Shown: piece by piece, positions 1 through 4,517 of the stretch
Numbering within the stretch: the first letter of the stretch is position 1
Layout: every line of letters begins with the position of its first letter
Assembly: GCA_013152695.1 (NCBI GenBank)
Contig: JAADFV010000078.1
Location: forward strand, 1-9,334
Origin: Chloroflexota bacterium
GTDB taxonomy: Bacteria > Chloroflexota > Anaerolineae > J102
Length of the DNA stretch: 9,334 nucleotides
Reading direction: 5' to 3'
Position numbers and translations under genes: made by a program
Notes under the pieces: model-generated
What the model was told of the DNA's origin: nothing
Databases searched by the model: none
The model's input: the letters and a program-made list of their open reading frames with translations, nothing else

Positions 1-12
1 GGTCGGGTCTAT

Positions 13-55
13 ACCCTTCGTTACACTCAGGGTCACATATATTTGTCATGCTGAG
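13..55. repeat. Intergenic repeat, copy A
   Basis: The copy begins with ACCCTTCGTT, followed by CTCAG, then a TCACA/TGTCA near-inverted repeat, and ends in CTGAG, which is the reverse complement of the inner CTCAG. The same order of blocks recurs at 163-225. ACCCTTCGTT-CTCAG-type elements resemble the short palindromic intergenic repeats found scattered in many Chloroflexota and other genomes. That resemblance is from memory. The two-copy similarity and partial dyads are seen directly. Confidence 0.45.
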
Positions 56-162
56 TGGGACGACCGGGGCAACTTTCTTCCCAGCGACATCCTCACAGCA
101 GCGGGCCACACATCATCTTGGCCAATACCAGCGAAGCATCTCACCGGTACATGCACCGCGAG

Positions 163-225
163 ACCCTTCGTTGCCCTCAGTGTGACAGATGCGCCGCAGG
201 GGTGACAGATGTTTGTCAGGTTGAG
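163..225. repeat. Intergenic repeat, copy B, with internal duplication
   Basis: This copy shares ACCCTTCGTT, CTCAG and the GACA...TTTGTCA...TGAG blocks with copy A at 13-55. It is about 20 bp longer because the block GTGACAGATG occurs twice (182-191 and 202-211). The second block forms a perfect 5-bp inverted repeat, TGACA (203-207) with TGTCA (214-218). It is probably a degenerate member of a dispersed family and not a functional site. Confidence 0.45.
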
Positions 226-262
226 AATTGAAGCGAGGTGACGGCGTTCGCTCGCTTCTCAA
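221..262. repeat. Bulged hairpin
   Basis: TTGAG (221-225) and AAGCGAG (231-237) pair perfectly with CTCGCTTCTCAA (251-262). This gives a 12-bp stem with a 5-nt bulge on the left arm and a 13-nt loop. No T-tract follows, so it is not a classical intrinsic terminator. It abuts repeat copy B and may be part of the same element, or a decayed terminator of an upstream gene. Confidence 0.5.
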
Positions 263-298
263 GATCCATTCAATGCACGAAAAAGTGGAGACATACTC

Positions 299-327
299 TT
301 GACAAACCCCTCGACGGGGTGTATTAT
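299..327 (+). promoter_or_regulatory. Sigma-70-type promoter of the lacI-family gene
   Basis: A perfect -35 box TTGACA (299-304) is followed by a 17-bp spacer and a -10 box TATTAT (322-327, five of six matches to consensus). Transcription would start near 333-335 and give a leader of about 155 nt before the regulator's ATG at 490. The spacer contains ACCCC-TCGAC-GGGGT, a 5-bp dyad between the two boxes. This is the best promoter match in the window and may serve the whole locus if transcription reads through the regulator gene. Confidence 0.75.
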
Positions 328-329
328 AG

Positions 330-364
330 AATCATAATTGTCATTACATTACTATATTATGATT
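330..364. promoter_or_regulatory. AT-rich inverted repeat at the transcription start
   Basis: AATCATAAT (330-338) and ATTATGATT (356-364) are perfect reverse complements of 9 bp, separated by 17 bp. The element begins two bases after the -10 box, so it covers the predicted transcription start and the first transcribed bases. A protein bound here would block initiation. It could be an operator for the downstream regulator or for another factor. A chance dyad in AT-rich DNA is the alternative. Confidence 0.4.
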
Positions 365-374
365 ACCGATTTGC

Positions 375-434
375 CTCGTTGCCGGTAACCCAGTCTCATT
401 GAACCGGGGGCTATTTCATACTCGCGGCAACGAG
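375..434. repeat. Long-spaced inverted repeat in the leader
   Basis: CTCGTTGCCG (375-384) and CGGCAACGAG (425-434) are perfect 10-bp reverse complements with a 40-nt loop. An inner pair, CCGGT (382-386) with ACCGG (403-407), overlaps the left arm, so the two stems are mutually exclusive in RNA. The arms could be a structured mRNA leader or paired protein sites. The left arm shares bases with the candidate operator at 378-389. No known riboswitch class is recognised. Confidence 0.45.
378..389. promoter_or_regulatory. Candidate LacI-family operator
   Basis: GTTGCCGGTAAC is a 12-bp palindrome with one mismatched pair and a CG at its centre. LacI/GalR regulators usually bind short palindromes with a central CG, so this is a plausible autoregulatory site. 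It lies about 45 bp downstream of the predicted transcription start and about 100 bp before the regulator's ATG. No second matching copy was found before 1801 or 7978, which weakens the case. Confidence 0.35.
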
Positions 435-489
435 CAACCTCGCTTTTGGCCACCCTGAATATGGTACACCACTGTTTTTCTGCTTCTCT

Positions 490-1554
490 ATGATGACACG
501 AATTACTCTGACTGATGTCGCCCGGTCATTGGGTCTTTCAACGACGACGGTGTCGCGGGCGTTGGCTGGCTACCCTGATGTAGCCGAAGAAACCAGAGAA
601 CGGGTCATTGCGGCGGTGGAAGCACTGGGCTACGTTCCTAATCGCCAGGCTCAGCAGCTTCGTCGCCGGCGGGCCGGGGCCGTGGGGCTTGTCTTACCGG
701 GTACAAACACATCTTGGAACGATCCCCTCCTCAGTGAATTCCTGATCAGTGTGGGGCATACACTTGCCGATCTCGAAGTCGATCTCATCGTCGTCAGCTC
801 TTCCGACAAAATCGAGCAAAAAATCTATCAACGCCTGGTCTCTGGCCGGCATGTCGATGGATTTCTACTCGTACGTACACGTCGCGATGACTGGCGACTT
901 CATTTTTTAAGCGAAGCCGGTGTACCCACCGTCGCTTTTGGACGCACCGACATGACTGCACCGGTTCCCTATGTCAGTTTGGATGATAAAGCAGCGATGG
1001 TGGCCATGGTGAACCACCTGATGTCGTTGGGGCATTCACGCATAGGCTTCATTGGGGCGCCTGACCACCTTCTCCTCCAGATGGATCGTCTGGCCGGGTA
1101 CAAAGAGGGGCTGGAGCAACATGGCTTACGACCAGAGAGTAAACTCATCGAAACAGGTGATCTAAGCTATGCTGGTGGCTATCGAGCCGCACAGTCTTTA
1201 CTCAAGCAGGATGACCCACCTACGGCCATCATTTGCGCCAACGATTCGACCGCGCTTGGGGCGATGAGTGCCGTGCAAACCAAAGGACTGGTTGTCGGCA
1301 AAGATATTGCCATCACCGGTTTCGATGACATTGTCATGGCCCAATACGCCTACCCTGCCCTCACAACCATCCGTCAGCCCATCGAACGCATTGGCAGCAT
1401 GCTTATTGAGATGCTCATGCAGCTCTTAGCTGGAAAAACAATCGAACAAGCCAACATATTAGCGCCATCCCTGATCATCCGTGAATCATGTGGCAGCAAA
1501 TCAGAAGGAAAAATACTCTCCGCAACAATGCCAGTACCGGGCAGAGAAAGGTAG
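490..1554 (+). CDS. LacI/GalR-family transcriptional regulator
   Basis: This 354-residue protein has the full family layout. Residues 5-27 form the N-terminal helix-turn-helix (ITLTDVARSLGLSTTTVSRAL). Residues 51-62 hold the hinge helix (PNRQAQQLRRRR). Residues from about 65 to 340 form a periplasmic-binding-protein-like effector domain that includes the family hallmark GFDD. It should bind palindromic operators as a dimer and release or bind DNA on sensing a sugar, probably the locus substrate or a breakdown product. The start is either ATG of the ATGATG at 490/493. The frame is open back to 403, but I saw no earlier start codon. The bases before the ATG are pyrimidine-rich with no Shine-Dalgarno sequence, so initiation is unusual or weak. 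The last about 18 residues (after RESCGS) extend past the usual family end. Its position directly before a sugar transporter and an alpha-mannosidase suggests it is the local regulator. Confidence 0.95.
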   Translation: MMTRITLTDVARSLGLSTTTVSRALAGYPDVAEETRERVIAAVEALGYVPNRQAQQLRRRRAGAVGLVLPGTNTSWNDPLLSEFLISVGHTLADLEVDLIVVSSSDKIEQKIYQRLVSGRHVDGFLLVRTRRDDWRLHFLSEAGVPTVAFGRTDMTAPVPYVSLDDKAAMVAMVNHLMSLGHSRIGFIGAPDHLLLQMDRLAGYKEGLEQHGLRPESKLIETGDLSYAGGYRAAQSLLKQDDPPTAIICANDSTALGAMSAVQTKGLVVGKDIAITGFDDIVMAQYAYPALTTIRQPIERIGSMLIEMLMQLLAGKTIEQANILAPSLIIRESCGSKSEGKILSATMPVPGRER

Positions 1555-1637
1555 CAATGCCTGATTCAGGGCATGTCCACATCCCTCTGCAGATTTTCGA
1601 CTCTCTCTACAACCGTCGTCCGCTCTCATGTATCAGC

Positions 1638-1647
1638 AAGGAGGTGA
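1638..1647 (+). promoter_or_regulatory. Orphan perfect Shine-Dalgarno sequence
   Basis: AAGGAGGTGA matches the anti-Shine-Dalgarno end of 16S rRNA over ten bases, better than any real ribosome binding site in the window. No ATG, GTG or TTG lies at a usual distance after it. The internal GTG opens only seven codons. It sits in the 246-bp gap between the regulator and the binding-protein gene, which otherwise shows only a weak dyad at 1557-1574. It may be a remnant of a lost gene or a chance match. Confidence 0.35.
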
Positions 1648-1785
1648 GCCCTATCGCCAAACACTAGCCGTTGATCCATCCTCTCGAGCGACCATGGTGG
1701 AAATGCCGAAGCCTTGCCAGGCCCACCAGCCAGTGTCAGTTCCCGAAAGGATGCCGACGATTGTTCTTCCATGAATTCACCCTAC

Positions 1786-1793
1786 AAGGAGGG
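1786..1793 (+). promoter_or_regulatory. Ribosome binding site fixing the binding-protein start
   Basis: AAGGAGGG lies 7 nt before the ATG at 1801. It decides the start codon: the open frame extends upstream to a TTG at 1714, but that codon has no ribosome binding site and would bury the signal peptide behind 29 residues of non-signal sequence. Confidence 0.9.
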
Positions 1794-1800
1794 AAAAAAC

Positions 1801-4419
1801 ATGTCTCACTGGATTAAGTTATCCGTCTTGGTTCTCATTACAGTACTGGTTCTGGCTGCCTGCGGTGGTGGCACCCCGGCACCGGCTCCCACAGAAGCAC
1901 CGGTAGCAACCGAAGCCCCCGCCGCCACGCAACCTGCCCCCACCGAAGCCCCTGCGGCGGAAGAGCCGGCCGTTACGAAGAGTGATGTTGTCTTCTTCTC
2001 GACCCAGTTCGTCCCCGTAGAGGAACAGGAAAAATTCCGCGCCATTCTTGCCGATGGAGGCTTTGATTTCACCGGCACGGAAGAAGGCTCCCTCATCGAT
2101 GTTCTCACCGCTGGCGCCCAAACCGGCAAGGGTAAAATCGATGTCGTCGGTGGTCTCCACGGTATGTTCCCGCCTCTGGCCCAGGTCGACGCCATGATGA
2201 ACATGACCGACCTGGTCGATGACCTCTCCGCCACCCGCGAGTTCGCCCCCGCCTTCCTCTCCACCGGTCTCCTCGGCACCGAGGATTACCTCTACTACGT
2301 GCCCTGGATGCAGGCAACCTACATCATGGCCGCCAACAAAGACGCCCTTCCCTACCTGCCCGAAGGCGCCGATGTCAACGCCCTCACCTGGGAGCAGTTC
2401 GGCCAGTGGTGCCAAAACCTGCTCGACGAGACAGGTCAGCCCCGCTGTGGCCTGCCGCACGCCGGTCTCTTCCATCGCTTCCTCGAAGGCTATCTCTTCC
2501 CCTCCTACACCGGCGGCATGGTCACGAATTTCAGAAGCACCGAAGCCATTTCCATGATGGAATGGGTGCGCGACTCTCTGTGGCCCACCATCCATCCCCA
2601 GTCCATCAGCTACGAGTTCATGCAGGAACCCCTGCTCTCGGGCGAAGTCTGGGTAGCCTTTGATCACACCGCCCGCCTGCTCGATGCCTTCAACAGCGAA
2701 CCCGACCAGTTCGTGGCCTTCCCCGCCCCTGCCGGCCCGGCCGGACGCGGCTTCATGCCCGTCATTGTCGGTCTCGGTATCCCCAAGAACGCGCCCAATC
2801 CTGAAGGCGCCGCCAAACTGATCGAATACCTGACACGGCCGGAAGTACAGGAACGCGTCCTCAAAGAATTGGGCTTCTTCCCCGTGGTCAGCGGTGTCGA
2901 CTTCTCCGATCTGCCCGAGGGAATCGCCATTGAGGCCGGTGCCGTCACCGCTCAGGCAAATGCGCCCGATGCCCTCCCGGCCTTGCTACCTGTGGGTCTC
3001 GGTTCCCGCGGTGGTGAGATCAACCAGATCTTCCGCAACGCTTTCGACCGCGTCGTCTTGAATGGCGAAGATATCCCTGCCGTTCTCGATGATGAAGGCA
3101 ACAATCTCGAAAAACTTCTCGATGAAACGGGTGCACCTTGTTGGCCCCCCGATCCTCCCAGCGACGGCCCTTGCCAGGTCAAACCTCTTGGCGAAGCGCC
3201 CAGTGTAGCCAAAAGTGACGTCGTCTTCTTCTCGACCCAGTTCGTCCCCGTCGAAGAACAAGAGAAATTCCGTGCCATCCTCGCCAAAGGTGGCTTTGAT
3301 TTCACCGGCACAGAAGAAGGCTCCCTCATCGATGTGCTCACTGCCAGCGCCCAAGCCGGCAAGGGTAAAATCGATGTCGTCGGTGGCCTCCACGGTATGT
3401 TCCCGCCTCTGGCCCAGGTCGATGCCATGATGAACATGGCCGACATTGCCGACGACCTCTCCGCCACGCGCGACTTTGCTCCTGCCTTCCTCTCCACCGG
3501 TCTCCTCGGCACTGAGGATTACCTCTACTACGTGCCCTGGATGCAGGCGACCTACATCATGGCCGCCAACAAAGACGCCCTTCCCTACCTGCCCGAAGGC
3601 GCCGACATCAATGCCCTCACCTGGGAGCAGTTCGGCCAGTGGTGCCAAAACCTGCTCGACGAGACAGGTCAGCCCCGCTGTGGCCTACCCCACGCCGGTC
3701 TCTTCCATCGCTTCCTCGAAGGTTACCTCTTCCCCTCCTACACCGGTGGCATGGTCTCGAACTTCAAGAGCCCCGAGGCCGTTTCGATGATGGAATGGGT
3801 GCGCGACTCCTTGTGGCCCACCATCCATCCTCAGTCCATCAGCTACGAGTTCATGCAGGAACCCCTGCTCTCGGGCGAAGTCTGGGTGGCCTTTGACCAT
3901 ACAGCCCGCCTCATCAACGCCTTCACCGAGGAACCCGACCAGTTCGTCGCCTTCCCGGCCCCAGCCGGCCCGGCCGGACGTGGCTTCATGCCTGTGATTG
4001 TCGGTCTCGGCATCCCCAAGAACGCGCCCAATCCTGACGGCGCCGCCGATCTGATCGAATATCTCACCCGGCCAGAAGTGCAGGAAGAAGTCCTGAAAGA
4101 ATTAGGTTTCTTCCCCGTCGTCAGTGGTGTCGATTTCACCGGTCTGCCCCAGGGAATCGGTATCGAAGCTGCCGCTGTGACCGCCCAGGCCAATGCACCC
4201 GATGCCCTCCCGGCCTTGCTGCCCGTGGGTCTCGGCTCTCGTGGTGGCGAAATCAACCAGATCTTCCGCAACGCTTTCGATCGCATCGTCCTCGACGGCG
4301 AAGACATTACCAGTGTGCTGAACGACGAAGGCGCCAACTTGCAAAAGCTCATGGACGAAACAGGTGCGCCCTGCTGGCCTCCTGATCCGCCAAGCGATGG
4401 TCCTTGCCCGGTCAAATAA
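1801..4419 (+). CDS. Lipoprotein with two tandem sugar-binding domains (ABC transporter)
   Basis: This is an 872-residue extracellular solute-binding protein, about twice the usual family length. Residues 1-21 are a lipoprotein signal (hydrophobic stretch then L18-A19-A20-C21), so Cys21 should be lipidated and anchored outside the membrane. Residues 22-59 are a flexible Ala/Pro/Thr/Glu tether. Residues 60-461 are binding domain 1, 462-470 a 9-residue linker (PLGEAPSVA), and 471-872 binding domain 2. The two domains are equal in length with no gaps and about 33 differences in 402 positions (about 92% identical). Each looks like a complete family 1 carbohydrate-binding protein with its own NAP(D/E)GAA-LIEYLTRPEVQ segment. 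Each has four cysteines: 204/216 and 447/458 in unit 1, 615/627 and 858/869 in unit 2. The CWPPDPPSDGPC end-loop suggests disulfides. The neighbouring permeases and GH38 enzyme suggest an alpha-mannoside ligand, which is inferred. Codons are strongly C-ending, consistent with high expression. Confidence 0.93.
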   Translation: MSHWIKLSVLVLITVLVLAACGGGTPAPAPTEAPVATEAPAATQPAPTEAPAAEEPAVTKSDVVFFSTQFVPVEEQEKFRAILADGGFDFTGTEEGSLIDVLTAGAQTGKGKIDVVGGLHGMFPPLAQVDAMMNMTDLVDDLSATREFAPAFLSTGLLGTEDYLYYVPWMQATYIMAANKDALPYLPEGADVNALTWEQFGQWCQNLLDETGQPRCGLPHAGLFHRFLEGYLFPSYTGGMVTNFRSTEAISMMEWVRDSLWPTIHPQSISYEFMQEPLLSGEVWVAFDHTARLLDAFNSEPDQFVAFPAPAGPAGRGFMPVIVGLGIPKNAPNPEGAAKLIEYLTRPEVQERVLKELGFFPVVSGVDFSDLPEGIAIEAGAVTAQANAPDALPALLPVGLGSRGGEINQIFRNAFDRVVLNGEDIPAVLDDEGNNLEKLLDETGAPCWPPDPPSDGPCQVKPLGEAPSVAKSDVVFFSTQFVPVEEQEKFRAILAKGGFDFTGTEEGSLIDVLTASAQAGKGKIDVVGGLHGMFPPLAQVDAMMNMADIADDLSATRDFAPAFLSTGLLGTEDYLYYVPWMQATYIMAANKDALPYLPEGADINALTWEQFGQWCQNLLDETGQPRCGLPHAGLFHRFLEGYLFPSYTGGMVSNFKSPEAVSMMEWVRDSLWPTIHPQSISYEFMQEPLLSGEVWVAFDHTARLINAFTEEPDQFVAFPAPAGPAGRGFMPVIVGLGIPKNAPNPDGAADLIEYLTRPEVQEEVLKELGFFPVVSGVDFTGLPQGIGIEAAAVTAQANAPDALPALLPVGLGSRGGEINQIFRNAFDRIVLDGEDITSVLNDEGANLQKLMDETGAPCWPPDPPSDGPCPVK
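1978..3183 (+). repeat. Binding-domain repeat unit 1
   Basis: The first of two in-frame direct repeats of 1206 bp (402 codons), with a repeat period of 1233 bp (411 codons). It starts at the KSDVVFFSTQF motif and ends at GPCQVK. Weak similarity extends a few residues upstream into the tether (EEPAVT here, EAPSVA before unit 2), which places the duplication junction inside the tether's end. Confidence 0.95.
3211..4416 (+). repeat. Binding-domain repeat unit 2
   Basis: The second unit is the same length as unit 1 and ends at GPCPVK before the TAA stop. It has no signal peptide of its own. Divergence from unit 1 is uneven. Over 3514-3753 only 9 of 240 bases differ from unit 1 (2281-2520), while over 4294-4413 36 of 120 differ (versus 3061-3180). 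The many synonymous changes show two real copies and not an assembly duplication. Confidence 0.95.
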
Positions 4420-4460
4420 AATTGACCAGCAGTTCATTAGCGCGGTCTAGATAAGCACAC

Positions 4461-4496
4461 GGCAGGCGGGGGTAGCAAGAGCTATCCCCGCTTGCC
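4461..4496 (+). repeat. Strong intra-operon stem-loop
   Basis: The left arm 4461-4476 and right arm 4481-4496 pair over 16 positions (14 Watson-Crick pairs and two G-U pairs) around an AAGA tetraloop. It lies 41 nt after the binding-protein stop and 21 nt before the first permease ATG. No T-tract follows, so a full intrinsic terminator is unlikely. An mRNA-stabilising or attenuating hairpin fits better, and it could keep binding-protein mRNA in excess of permease mRNA, as the REP element between E. coli malE and malF does. Confidence 0.75.
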
Positions 4497-4517
4497 TAAA
4501 CCAGCGAGGTTTTCAAT

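Larger units (their letters stand above)
1..298. other. Non-coding upstream region with decayed repeats
   Basis: No gene is supported here. Two forward frames stay open for roughly 180-200 bases from the left edge, but they have no credible start, ribosome binding site or family resemblance. The stretch is dominated by two related repeat copies (13-55 and 163-225) and a hairpin (221-262). Bases 56-162 between the copies show nothing I can name. This looks like an intergenic spacer, and whatever gene lies upstream ends before the window. Confidence 0.6.

Noticed and set aside
306..327. ACCCC-TCGAC-GGGGT followed by an AT-rich stretch as an intrinsic terminator
   Set aside because: The stem is only 5 bp, no T-run follows, and it lies exactly between well-spaced -35 and -10 boxes.
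1..489. CRISPR array or mobile-element ends in the upstream region
   Set aside because: Only two degenerate repeat copies are present, with irregular spacing. There are no regular spacers, transposase or target-site duplications.
1557..1574. Imperfect dyad ATGCCTG-ATT-CAGGGCAT after the regulator stop as a terminator
   Set aside because: The stem is 7 bp with a bulge, the loop is only 3 nt and no T-tract follows, so it is too weak to call.
1628..1774. 48-codon open frame as a real small gene
   Set aside because: There is no ribosome binding site before ATG 1628, no recognisable domain or hydrophobic segment, and it is short enough to occur by chance.
1714..1800. Upstream TTG start extending the binding protein by 29 residues
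   Set aside because: No ribosome binding site precedes TTG 1714. The extension puts non-signal sequence before a perfect lipoprotein signal, and AAGGAGGG sits 7 nt before ATG 1801.
1819..2667. Long reverse-strand open frame (282 codons) and similar ones opposite the second copy
   Set aside because: They are antisense shadows of the binding-protein gene. The pair opposite each repeat exists because the repeat does, and the strong C-ending codon use of the gene removes reverse-strand stops. No plausible ribosome binding sites or domains.
1978..4416. The tandem repeat as an assembly artefact
   Set aside because: The copies differ at many silent and 33 amino-acid positions, in a pattern concentrated at the ends, and the reading frame is kept exactly. 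A false duplication would give identical copies.
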